A stretch of 64,000 bases of DNA, from the NCBI GenBank assembly GCA_026874595.1, contig CM049309.1:6344576-6408575 (forward strand), read 5' to 3'. The notes beneath the pieces were generated by a model. It was not told the origin of the DNA. It made no database searches and worked only from the letters and a program-made list of their open reading frames with translations. This DNA is from Sipunculus nudus. Taxonomy: Eukaryota; Annelida; Sipuncula; Golfingiida; Sipunculidae. A program made the position numbers and the translations under genes. This document shows positions 22,951-33,149 of this stretch, one piece after another; the first letter of the stretch is position 1, and every line of letters begins with the position of its first letter.

Positions 22951-23314
22951 ATTTCATTACGACACCGTGTCTTGTTTTATGCAGGCCGACACCTGAGTGG
23001 AAATCAATAAGCCCCAACAAGGGGGTCATAAAAATTCATCCGCCTCAGACATCTTGTGTTGAGTTTATTCCAGTATTTCCGACACTTTTTGGTACACCCG
23101 CCTTCTGTGTACCCCGGGAGGGTAATCACATACGGAAGCATCTGTGTTTTATTCTCCCGCCGGATATGAAAATGTGTAGTGTTATTTATTTATCACAGGC
23201 CGAAGAAATTATGATGACTCTCATGTTGAGAAACTTATTGTTTTATTTATTGGATATATATGGTTTATATATATTTTTGAACACCGTTATAAATACATCA
23301 AGTTAAAATATGTT

Positions 23315-23316
<2 letters not shown>

Positions 23317-23366
<50 letters not shown>

Positions 23367-23400
23367 TGGTTCCGCTTAATTGAAATCCGCTTAATCGAAA
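23317..23400 (+). repeat. (TA)n tract joined to a pogo/Tigger-like element end
   Basis: (TA)n at 23317-23364 is followed at once by ATGGTTCCGCTTAATTGAAA and a second CCGCTTAATCGAAA. GGTTCCGCTTAAT repeats of this kind resemble the termini of pogo/Tigger DNA elements, which insert at TA. No matching opposite end was found downstream, so only one end may survive. Confidence 0.4.
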
Positions 23401-23718
23401 CAATTTTCGAAGTCTAAAACATTTCATATCTCTTATGTATTAAATTAAAATTTCTGACAATGAAGCTCCATCTTCGCAAATAGAAATAATTACTCCCTAC
23501 AGTGCCCCCCTGATACGGTTGATCGTTTTCACACACCCGTCTTTGGAAATAAGTCGGCAATGACGAGTTACGGGACACCAAACGAACATACTGGAATCAT
23601 CAGTACGTTTTATTTGATCTCTGGTTATACAAAGTGACAGAACTACGTGGATTGTGATATGTCGCATTGGTTTTTACATCAGAACAATTTTGATTGTTGT
23701 AAACGTGATGCATTACAG

Positions 23719-23761
<43 letters not shown>
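23719..23761 (+). repeat. (TA)n microsatellite
   Basis: Pure TA dinucleotide run just before the GTCGTAG-rich patch. Confidence 0.95.
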
Positions 23762-23762
<1 letters not shown>

Positions 23763-24400
23763 TATACAACCTAAAGAGCAAATATACGACAAGTCTACGG
23801 CAGACAATTAGGGAAATTCCTTGGGTAATCGAGTGTCGTACGAAATTCAGGTGTGTTGCGACGGCGACGGGAAAAAAAACTGTCGTAGACCCTTGTCGTA
23901 GAATGTTGAACATGTCAGGCCGATCTGGTAGGTTTGTTGTACGATAACTTACGACTGTGTTACGATAAACCCACAACTTTCGCAGGATTTTTTTTAGTTA
24001 TGTGAGGCCCTATGAATCGTAGGACCCTCGGAGGAGAGCCAAATGATTGCCGCACGTTCTACCTATAACAGTCCTACGAATGTTCCACCGTCGTAGGTCA
24101 TTCTGCGACCGCCGTTGCTTTGTCTTATAAGTCAAATCCTGCAACACATAAACGACAGGTCTACGACATTTTTCTTTTGCATTACGACCATCGTAGGGAC
24201 CTCAGACGACTGTCGTAGGAAGATCGTACGATTAGACAGCCCTGGCCAATTTTCAAACGACCGTTGTACAAAGTACATTTTACATGTGAACGCTTCCAAG
24301 AAATTATATAATTATAAAAACTCCCCCAAAATCTACGACGGTTCTATCTGTAGTAGCCCTGCTGAAATCGAATGAAAGTCAAAATCGTAGATTGTTTGTG
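23762..24400. repeat. Patch dense in GTCGTAG / CTACGAC motifs
   Basis: Over about 640 bp, more than a dozen words of the type GTCGTAG, ATCGTAG, TCTACGAC, TACGACC and GTACGAT occur on both strands, for example near 23794, 23837, 23881, 23898, 24018, 24073, 24090, 24152, 24185, 24213, 24334 and 24384. The 5-mers CGTAG and TACGA are rare elsewhere in this AT-rich window. I read it as a decayed element with dispersed sub-repeats. Two opposed open frames across it are unsupported. Confidence 0.6.
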
Positions 24401-24404
24401 ACTT

Positions 24405-26105
24405 AGGCTTAATATGACGGTGTTCGTGCAGGGATGAATAGCAGTCGATGATTTGGTAAAAAAGCACAATTCATTAAGTTGAAGTCAACAAAAACAGACC
24501 GAGAAAGCTGAAAATAAAAAACAAATTTCCTGTGAAAATTTGATACAAAGAGCATATAGAATTTTCTTGACCAGGGGCACGTTTTCATGCATTTTGACTG
24601 TATCCGCACGTGACCCAATAAACGGCAGAGCCTTTTGTTTGGCGTTCCGCATAGACGGTCACTACCAGTTCTAATTGGCTTAAGAAATATACTTATGAAA
24701 ATTAATATACCACTGGTTATTTTTCAGATTACTGAGAACAAAAGAGAATTTGTGTCCTTAAATTAAATCTCCAAGTGCGCGATATAGGGATGGTTAGTTT
24801 TTGCTGACAGTGCGAAGTGTGACGCCTTTACCATATTTATAAGAAATAATAGCAATATAAGATTTAATCAATCTCGGAAAAATGTATCTTTTAATGGATA
24901 CTGATAAACTAATATTTCTTCATCTTGTAATGGATCATATTTGAAAACACTGACTTGGCCGTATATTTGTTTAATCACATTAGGTGTTCGGCAAAATAAC
25001 TGCTGCGCCAACTATTCATAACAATTTTTTTGTAATTGATTGCCTTCGGTCCTGTTTCCATTTTAGCTTATTGCATCCCATATGTTTGTCTCTGAATAAT
25101 GGTAAAAATAAGAACGAGATTTAGACAAAGTTCCGTTTGCCTACAAACGGCATAATGACAAAGCATTATTGCGCAGTATACTTAACTAATTCAAACAAAA
25201 ATCGACAAATGCAATCTCCATTCGCGCTGCCACAGTTTATCTTGACAAAACAAATGTTTCGACACAAAAACATCCTTCTGATAAATATGAGACGGATACT
25301 GCAATCGTAAGAGACGGCATTTCCAATAAAAATTCTATAAATTTGATTTGTAGCTGGTGACTGTAAGCACAATCAGAAAAATTAAACCGCTTAAAGCCAA
25401 ACTTCCCTACTGTCAAACGCATCTGTGTTATTTTTTTTTCTTATATGAGGAATTCAATTGTTGTTTTGGTATCTCCGCTATTACCATGGAATTGACTATC
25501 AAGAACAGGTGTTTAAATAATTCTATCCCTCCTCCATGTTTCTTTGGTGACCATTAGTGCGGAGTTGCTATTAAAGGTATATTCGTCCGACTGTGTCTCC
25601 CAGTTCAGTGTAACAAGTGTCTCAAGAAATATCTTTTACATTTTACTTGTATCTAATCCTTGCAGCATGCAAGTCTTGTCTTTTGTGAGTCCTTTTAATG
25701 TTTCGAAAAAAAATCGTGTTTTCACCAAATGGGAGGAATTATGTGTGTCGAATTATTGTTGACATTCTGCAGTCATTTAGAGTGCAATTGTTCCTGATAT
25801 TAAAGAAGTAAATCGCAGAAAATAAATGAAGAAAATTCACTGACACTCAACTTGTAATACATTATTATACATGACAGTAAATAACGTTCATATAATTTCA
25901 TTGTTGTTCATGTTTTCACGTCATTCTCAATAAATGGCCATATCTAATATCTAATATATATACAGATATTCTACAATTCTAGACCGAATAGAACGAAAAT
26001 GAAATCATATATTTATCAATTTCAGGTTTTGAGTTCTTCAAAAGAGTGGTCATATTCCATTACACCAATATATATATATATATATAAAACCGTGTAATGA
26101 GACAA
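24405..26105. other. No gene seen
   Basis: Only short overlapping frames (for example 25166-25762, several phases). A short (TA)n lies at about 26068-26086. Confidence 0.5.
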
Positions 26106-26110
26106 CACTT

Positions 26111-26535
26111 CTTGGTATTATGAAGCCACTATCAGCTACGCTTTAAGACACCTTGATTCAGCGAGCTGCTCTGGCGTCTATTTCATGAATAATGAACAAG
26201 GCAATTGGACCAAATGAATCGCGTACACTTGTTTCACGAAGCGGCCGGAGCACGTCCTGTGCTATTTAGAAACCAAACGTTTACAATTTCCTTGAAGGAA
26301 TTGAGAATCTATTCAATCACAAACAGTCATATTCTTTCTGGTGTATGTGTTTTTGTCCATATGGCGTGTGAACAGGGCAATGTTTACATTTGGTCCGTTA
26401 CATTTAATAGACAGTTGTGATTTCGGCGGTCCGTACACTTGCGAGCTTGTTCATTATTCATGAAATAGACGTTAAGACAGCTCACTGAATCAAGGTACCT
26501 GAATGCGTATCAGCCAGTGACTTGGTAGTATGAAG
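26111..26535. mobile_element. 395-bp inverted-repeat element between 15-bp direct repeats
   Basis: The element (26126-26520) has arms of about 76 bp (26126-26202 and 26445-26520). They share ACCTTGATTCAG, GAGCTG and CGTCTATTTCATGAATAATG as inverted repeats; ends are CCACTATCAGCTACGC and, from the other side, TCACTGGCTGATACGC. It is flanked by CTTGGTATTATGAAG (26111-26125) and CTTGGTAGTATGAAG (26521-26535), 14 of 15 identical, as a target-site duplication would be. A duplication this long is unusual for cut-and-paste MITEs (commonly 2-10 bp). An inner inverted pair (GGACCAAATG / CATTTGGTCC) lies between the arms. No coding capacity. Confidence 0.85.
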
Positions 26536-26539
26536 AGGG

Positions 26540-27170
26540 ATGATTCGCTATTTGGCACGACTATAGATTAACTTACGCACCACTCTGAGGCACGGCATTT
26601 GGGAGATCAGAAAACGTTTTTATACCTGCTTGTATCTGGATTCTCCCGGTTATTTTATCTTACTTCTTCATTATATGGATTCTAATCATCAAACCGTCAG
26701 TCCGTATACTCGAATAACTTGTTAAGATATTGCGTGAGTGATTCTGTAGTCGTTCCCGATATTCTTATAATTACTCCGCTCTGGACTGGCGCAGTCTGCT
26801 AACTCACGTGATCGGACACCAGGTTACGTTCCGTCCAGATTTTCCCTAGTATATAGATCTTTTTAAAGCAGATCTGTTCATCAAAGACATCCCAATTTTA
26901 ATCAAAGCTTACCGCTTGCGCTTTCATGAAAAAAGAATAAAGAGATAATTAACGTAATCTTGAAAAATGGTTGCACTTTCATCGATGATGAAAGTGTTCA
27001 GGACTACACAGATCATCGTTTTCCATCGCCCAAAATCGCATGATGTAACGTTCACTATTTATCTTTGTCGATAATTATAGCTCATGATATTGATGTTTGT
27101 TCATGTAATGACCACTGTTATAATGTTTTTTGTTTGCAGGATGGTGACTTAAACAATTATCATATGGGAG
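26540..27170. other. No gene seen
   Basis: Unique-looking AT-rich DNA. CTCACGTGATCGG near 26802 is an E-box-like word. TTTTTTGTTTGCAG near 27126-27139 resembles a splice acceptor but no exon follows. Confidence 0.45.
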
Positions 27171-27177
27171 TTAATAT

Positions 27178-27536
27178 CGGCATTTGCGTACGCTGCGCTC
27201 GGCTTGTAGAAATCTTCTTAAAGAACAAAAGTATAATGAAAGTCGATGAACGTTCCTTCCGTTTCATAGCCCCAAAAATTTGTAATTAACTTCCCATAAC
27301 ACTTAGAAAATCTTCAACTCTTGTATCATTTAAAACTAATTTAAAAACTTATCTCTTTCGGCAAGATTTTTGGTAATTAACATGCATCATTTTTTCTTGG
27401 GTCAGGCACAGGGAGTAGAATTCCATGGAATTGTATGTTGGCAAGTGTAAGTGTGAATTGCGCAGTGAGTCCGACCACCAGAGAATTGGCGCTATATGAA
27501 TACTATATATTATTATTATTATTATTTTTAATGTGC
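27178..27536 (+). pseudogene. Decayed non-LTR retrotransposon 3' end
   Basis: The C-terminal end of a LINE reverse transcriptase can be read across two frames: LRTLRSACRNLLKEQKYN from 27184, then, after a frameshift, ERSFRFIAPKI (27248 on), an in-frame TAA where the family has a residue in its WN-LP motif, and STLVSFKTNLKTYLFRQDF to about 27370. A 3' UTR follows, with ATTGGCGCTATATGAATA and a tail of ATT trinucleotides ending near 27536. This (ATT)n tail differs from the AAATA tail of the 10-kb element, so it is another family. Only the extreme 3' end survives; the copy is inactive. Confidence 0.85.
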
Positions 27537-27769
27537 ACGCACGCCTGCACCTCCGTTTTCACAGCGCTGACTATATAGAATATATAAATATACACCATAT
27601 TATCTGCACTTAGCGAAACATCCACTACATGTAAACCTACAAATATAGATGATACGATGATATGGAGATTACACGATGTCTCGATTTGACAATGGTAAAG
27701 CTTATCTGACTCCCTAAGGTATAGAGGTACCTACGGAGCCCGGGAGACGACATGGTGAAAAATATTTAT

Positions 27770-28092
27770 TAATTCGTGCGCACGAATTACTAATCCGTGC
27801 GCACGAATTACTAATCCGTGCGCAAGAATTACTTATTCGTGGCCACGAATTACTAATCCGTGCGCACGAATTACTAGGTGTAAAAAATATATTTCCAAGG
27901 TGGAAAAAATTATTTATTTATTCGTGCGCACGAATAACTAATCCGTGCGCACGAATTACCAATTCGTGCGCACGAATTACTAATTCGTGGCCACGAATTA
28001 GTGACCAATGAGAACAGCTCTCTTATGTTGCTGGCTCAATGCTCATTGGCTACTAATTTGTGCGCACGAGTTATTAATTCGTGCGCTCGAAT
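27770..28092. repeat. Tandem 21-bp palindromic units, left arm blocks
   Basis: Units read ATTCGTGCGCACGAATTACTA with C/T, GCGC/GGCC and single-base variants. Five lie in the arm (27770-27877), about four in a second block (27920-28010), and two at 28058-28092. Each core is self-complementary, so single strands could form serial hairpins. Confidence 0.9.
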
Positions 28093-28349
28093 ACTAGCCA
28101 ATGAGAAGCAAGCACACATCGACTCAGTCTAGCACAAGCTGGCAGTTTCAGCGGGCACACACGGTTGTCAAAATGAAGCTCAGCGCCTTCCGACAGTTCC
28201 GTGACTTCCTACCTTGGAAAATTCGGAACTCTGTATATTGAAAATAGAAAGGGCTTTAAGCGATACTTAAAGAATATAAATATAAAACTCACAGATCCAA
28301 TTGCCGTGCATAGTGGAAAATTTCATCGTTCGGGCATAATGGGAACATT

Positions 28350-29163
28350 ATTATAGACAAAGCCGATCAGGCTGAAACTTTTAACAGTTATTTTGCTTCA
28401 CAAAGTAACTCCAGTTACAGTTCTCAATCGCCATTTGACAGTGATGCTAAATTGCAAATTACGCATAAACTAGGTGAAATGAACTTCACAGAACTTCTCA
28501 TGTCATATTTGGGATTCGCTTTCCTGACAGGAACACATAAACATGATATGTTTGAAAGCCAATAAGCGTTTGGAAATTTTGAAAAAATTATAAATTCCAA
28601 TTCTCTATGAAAGTTTTAGATCGTGTTTTAGATGGTGTTTTAATATTAAACAATTGTTCTGTCAGACAGTCATACCAACTTGAGAGTATACAACGGAAAG
28701 CATGTTTAACATGTGCTGGAGCGCTCTCGACTTCCAGCACTGGAGCTATGGTAAAAGAGCTATAATGGTCAAGTATAAAAATAAGAAGAGAGTTGGCTAT
28801 ACAATCCACATTTTATGAAATGATTAACGGACTAGCACCAGATTATCTGCTTATATATTAAGTCAAACTCTGTCTCATGCTTCGCCCTTTACAGTCCGCG
28901 CATTTCGCATTTGCTAAAGATACTGAGGTTCAAACGGAAAGACTGTCGCTTTTCTTTCCTTCCAATTTTCTTTTCTTTCCTTTCAATAGCCTGCAAACTT
29001 TGGAACAGTGTCATATATTTAAGTCTACTTCAATCGATTCCTTTAAGGAAAATGTTCGTGACTATTTAAACCCTGCCTCTCGAGAAATATACAGTTTTTA
29101 TTACGACAATCATTGTCAACATGAAATTATTCAAACTCGGTTTCGACTAGGTGCCAGTACTTA
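28350..29163 (+). pseudogene. Internally deleted non-LTR reverse transcriptase pseudogene
   Basis: Three pieces of one LINE ORF in order. First, 28350-28480: IIDKADQAETFNSYFASQSN, the region before the RT fingers. Second, 28607-28861: QLESIQRKACLTCAGAL, then KEL with a TAA where the family has Gly before Trp, and FYEMINGLAPDYLL, the thumb/connection region after YADD. Third, 28877-29163: FKSTSIDSFKENVRDYLN and IIQTRFRLGAS, the C-terminal end. The catalytic part between pieces one and two (motif A, GVPQG, YADD) is missing. It lies wholly within the 2-kb fold-back element, with no A-rich tail. Its motifs differ from both other LINE remnants, so three families are present. Confidence 0.85.
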
Positions 29164-29311
29164 AATCAATACCCATTTTCAATAGGAAAAACTGATGTTT
29201 TTAATACAATTGATATGCTCGATATGGACTGAGACGTACGCCTACAAGTAATAATATATGTACAAGTATCAGTGTATGTGGAATGTCATTCTGTATTAAC
29301 GTATATTAAGT

Positions 29312-29346
29312 ATCTATATATATATATTTATATATATATATATTTA

Positions 29347-29391
<45 letters not shown>
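29312..29391 (+). repeat. (TA)n microsatellite
   Basis: Imperfect then pure TA run inside the fold-back element, after the RT pseudogene. Confidence 0.95.
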
Positions 29392-29392
<1 letters not shown>

Positions 29393-29577
29393 CGTGTGTG
29401 AATATATGTGCACTTTTCCAATCTGATCATTTAAATATACATATATGCATTCATCTTAATTTTTCACTTTCTTTTAATTTATATATGCAGGAGAGCAGTT
29501 TCATTAGCGTAAACGGCTACTTTGTTATTCGATTGAAATAATTATTTTTCCACCTTGGTAATATATTTTTCACACCT

Positions 29578-29690
29578 AGTAATTCGTGCGCACGTATTAG
29601 TAATTCGTGGCCACGGATTAGTAATTCGTGGCCACGAATTAGTAATTCGTGCGCACGGATTAGTAATTCGTGCGCACAAATTAATTAATA
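29578..29690. repeat. Tandem 21-bp palindromic units, right arm
   Basis: Five units on GTGCGCAC or GTGGCCAC palindromes, arranged as the reverse complement of the left-arm block, including matching variant positions. Confidence 0.9.
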
Positions 29691-29768
29691 TTTTTCACCA
29701 TGTCGTCTCCCGGGCTCCGTAGGTACCGTTTACCATGATCATATTTACACTTAAAATTGTCTTATTTT

Positions 29769-29842
29769 ATCTGGAAGAGAAGAGAAGAAAGAGAGAGAAA
29801 GAAAGAGAGAGAGAGAGAGGAAAAAAGAAAGGGGGAGAAAGA
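29769..29842 (+). repeat. Purine-rich (GA)n/(GAAA)n tract
   Basis: Almost uninterrupted A/G stretch 40 bp outside the fold-back element. Confidence 0.85.
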
Positions 29843-29849
29843 TATAATA

Positions 29850-30255
29850 TGTATTTTTTTTATTTCAGATCATTAACATTATTATCCATGACTGAAGATT
29901 AAATTTTACTCGCAAGCTACGTCTTTAACCATTAGAAAATGTGATAAAGGGTAAAACATATTAAGGTTAACAACTATTAAATAACCACTCTGGCTGTTAT
30001 AAATAAGAAAAACTAAAAATCAAATATAGACACTGAGCCTGTAGAGATTGAGTAATGGATTGATATTTCAGGTAAAATAGGGAAAGTTGTTTTGTAAAAT
30101 AATCCAAGATCGCATATTCCCTTGGCATTTAATATATTAACCATTTATTAATGAGTGATGGAGTTTTGACAAGGTAAAGTTGGTTTCAATGCGCCTATTC
30201 CGCAGATCATCCGAAGTACAGCTCTGGCGAATTGAGCGGGGTCACGGGGAACCGG
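29850..30255. other. No gene seen
   Basis: AT-rich spacer between the purine tract and the TTAA-flanked element. Confidence 0.5.
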
Positions 30256-30258
30256 GCC

Positions 30259-30731
30259 TTAAAGCTGCCCATTCACCTACCTTTTGAAAAAGAATTTATG
30301 TAATATCAGGCTTCCTCTGTGTATATATTAATGATCTAAGGGTAATTTTGGTTGTAAAAAGTTCTTATTAGGCCTACGTTTAGGATGTGTGGTCCTGTTT
30401 ATCAACATGTTTGTAAACACCGCAATGTTGACAAACGGGAAAAAATGTAACCTTAGGTGGTAGGTCGCATATGTGCGGAGGTGGAAAGATCACTTGTTGC
30501 AAAACGCCTTTGCAAAGCTCTGGCTTATCTTACTTGCTGCCAGATGCCCTTGTGTAATTTTTTTTTGATTATGTTGGCGGGCCCCAACATTATAAACAAG
30601 TTGATATAAACAAAACAGGCGGCCTGTGTGCGGCCTGCGGTGATATCCACTTTTCTCGCCTATTTTTTATAAAAACTCCCAGGGATTACCTTTATTTTAA
30701 AAATGTCAGATAGGTGATTGGGTCCCTTTAA
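30259..30731. mobile_element. 465-bp MITE-like element with TTAA flanks
   Basis: TTAA at 30259-30262 and 30728-30731 bracket an element whose ends are inverted repeats: AGCTGCCCATTCACCTACCT on the left, and AGGGACCCAATCACCTATCT read inward from the right (about 15 of 20 match). A TTAA duplication is the signature of piggyBac-superfamily insertion. The interior has no transposase, but shows an inner inverted pair (TGTTTATCAACATG / AATGTTGACAAAC). Confidence 0.75.
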
Positions 30732-30739
30732 GTTTGGGA

Positions 30740-31845
30740 GTGGAATGTACGAAAACTGCGCCGGATTTGCAGCATGATGCTTTATTGACACTCCCGCCCA
30801 CCCCGCCCCAACCATTACTGACTAAAATTTAAAAATAAATAAATAAAAAGGTCCAACACCATGGAGAGGATTCCCCCCCCCCATCTTCCCTCTCACTTCA
30901 CCTTCAGCATCCTCCCCACTCTGAAATCATCTATATCCGCCCCTGAAGCATGGCGCTATTACGTGAGATGAGTTATATTGTGTAGAAATGACAGGACATC
31001 CTTGAAATGATTAATCTCTTTGTCAATCAACATGCCATGCCTGGTGCGAGGTGATTGCGGGGACACGGGTCCATACACCGAGCTGATTGGTGAAGAATTC
31101 AATACAATTATTGATCAAGCTCATCAACTCTTATTCATGATTGTAAACTCAGATTTTATCGCGACGACATTGTTAATTATAACAAACATAATTCATTTTG
31201 TATTTTATACAGATAGCTTGGCAGTGTACGTTACTAGCTCGGTTTTAAATCGATTTGTTTGTTCCTATCAACAGTATCACTTAGTTCATTAATCACGTTC
31301 CACTGTTAATGAATGCCTTATGTGGATTTCTTCCGCCGGCTTCTTTTAATTAGTTTCGGTTGTGATGATGCGGAGAGGATGATTTGTTGAATGTAGGGCA
31401 TAATGGCTTATTGATTTTATTAACTGCAGGATATTGTAGTATTGTTAAAGATGTGAAACATAATCTTACACACAGAAACATATACTGCGGCAGTAAGAGG
31501 ATTATTAGAGGAATTGACAGATGGATGAATTGACGGATGAATGGTGATACTCAGTAATCTTATGTCAAGACCGGCAGGATAATGACGAAAACAGAACCAG
31601 TGCAGAATCTGTCCCAGGAAACCCATTTTCTCGATAAAAAAGTTTGTTAATTAAAGAAAAGCCTCAATGAAGAACGGACTATGGACATACCACAGTAAGA
31701 GTATCTGACGGACGTAAGAGTTACGGACGGACTGCAGCAAGGGACCAGGGCAATGGGTTCAGAGCTGTAGGAGGATTAGGAAGAAAGGGAAACTAGGGGG
31801 TGAGGATGAACCATGGGATACCACAGCATATGTCTTCTTTATTGA
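30740..31845. other. No gene seen
   Basis: Contains 10 C at 30873-30882 followed by ATATCCGCCCCTGAAGC, which resembles a family G end. A 90-codon plus frame at 31020-31292 and a 68-codon minus frame at 31420-31626 lack recognisable motifs. Confidence 0.45.
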
Positions 31846-32114
31846 TTACGGTAAACCGCAATTGCATATCAGCGCCATCTTGTGTTCATTTAGTGAAACA
31901 CATGACGTTTGAGTAAGTCATTAAACTTGGATAATTCCTTTATATATTATTTTTATACATTTTAGCGGATCGCCAACGAGAATACCTAACGTTTTACAGC
32001 GTTGAGCTGAAATATGTTTAAAGTTAACGTTTAATCGAAAATGTAGATATCTTCGAATCGTTCAAAGTATGAATACTAGATGGCGCTGAGAAGCAAAAGC
32101 GGGAATTACCGTAA
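31846..32114. mobile_element. 269-bp MITE-like inverted-repeat element
   Basis: Ends are TTACGGTAAACCGC on the left and TTACGGTAATTCCCGC read inward from the right. Both are followed by CAGCGCCATCT(T/A)GT, so the inverted homology covers about 45 bp at each end. No target duplication longer than about 3 bp is evident. Non-coding interior. Confidence 0.75.
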
Positions 32115-32870
32115 ATTACAATAATCTTAAACGTACCTCATAAGATATGTGAAGGTAGATCGCCAAAGCCGACAAGAAAAGGAACACGCGGAAAAACCAA
32201 CATGAAGGAAATGTTTCCTGGTCCGAATTTTTCTTATCAGCCGCATCTATACACATCTCACGATGCAAATTACCTACTAGGGTTGATATGGTCATCTTCG
32301 AACCTGAAGGATGAACCACTGATTGGACAAGTGTGAAAGAAATAAGGATTAAATAAGGGATCGGGGGCGCTCAAGGAATATTAAGGAACATAAGGGAGAA
32401 AGGAAAAATTATTTTACATTTATTACGAACAACTTTGGCGAGGTTAAGAACAAAAGAGGAATTGCCTTAAATGGAAACTTGATAAAGGATATAATGAGGA
32501 ATTAGTCATAAATCGAAGAATTTCAGGTTGTGTTGGTGAGGGAGAAGTCTAAAAAAAAATATAGGTGTAAAAAGAAAGGGAAGATTTAGAGAATAGTTAA
32601 AAATAGGAAAGAGTCGCAGGGAAGGAATGGATGATGATATTACGGTTAGAATGCTAGACCACAAAGTTACGATAATAAGGAAAGGGGGGGGGGGAGGAGA
32701 TTAAAGATAACTAATGAAAATCTAATACGGATATTAGAATATCATCGCCTGGATGCATGAACACCAAGCGAACCCCTAGCACTGGTAGTTGAAACACGTT
32801 TACGAAAAGTTCGGCAATTGAGGACTTAGTGTAAAGGCGCAAATGCTCTTTTAGTTGTGCAAGCGATTGA
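32115..32870. other. No gene seen
   Basis: Purine-biased non-coding sequence with an 11-G run at 32684-32694. Confidence 0.5.
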
Positions 32871-32873
32871 GTG

Positions 32874-33146
32874 CAATGTAGGCCGTGTTTTAAGACGCGC
32901 GTTGCATAAAAAGAACACGTTTGTTCGTTAATGTGCGTTTAAGTCGTTTTGGCATTTCATGCAAATAAACGAATGTTTTGAGCAGGTCACCAATATTACA
33001 ATACGTCCACTGTATAATAGTCTGAATGCGTTCACATGCTTTTGTGTGCAAAATTATGCATACTCGTGCGATTTTGTCGGACGTTTTTAGACAATTTCCG
33101 ATCGCGAGCAAAAACGCGACTTAAACGCGATAAGAGCCCTACAGTG
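32874..33146. mobile_element. Possible MITE with weak terminal inverted repeats
   Basis: The left end CAATGTAGGCCGTG resembles CACTGTAGGGCTC read inward from the right. Both are followed by TTTAAG(A/T)CGCG words. The patch is rich in CGCG/ACGCG against its surroundings. End homology is short and no target duplication was found. Confidence 0.35.
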
Positions 33147-33149
33147 CGC

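Larger units (their letters stand above)
27726..29727. mobile_element. 2.0-kb fold-back element with palindromic 21-bp sub-repeats
   Basis: Left arm 27726 to about 27919 and right arm about 29541-29727 are near-perfect inverted repeats of roughly 190 bp. Each starts GGTACCTACGGAGCCCGGGA, continues ACGACATGGTGAAAAATATT, then carries five 21-bp units built on the palindrome ATTCGTGCGCACGAAT (some with GTGGCCAC), and ends CTAGGTGT, CCAAGGTGGAAAAA. A second block of units lies further in on the left only (27920-28010, 28060-28090), with two CCAATGAGAA words. The end homology may extend to 27718 and 29734 (GGTA-type words). I could not find a target-site duplication. The interior holds a broken RT pseudogene and no transposase. 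Confidence 0.9.
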
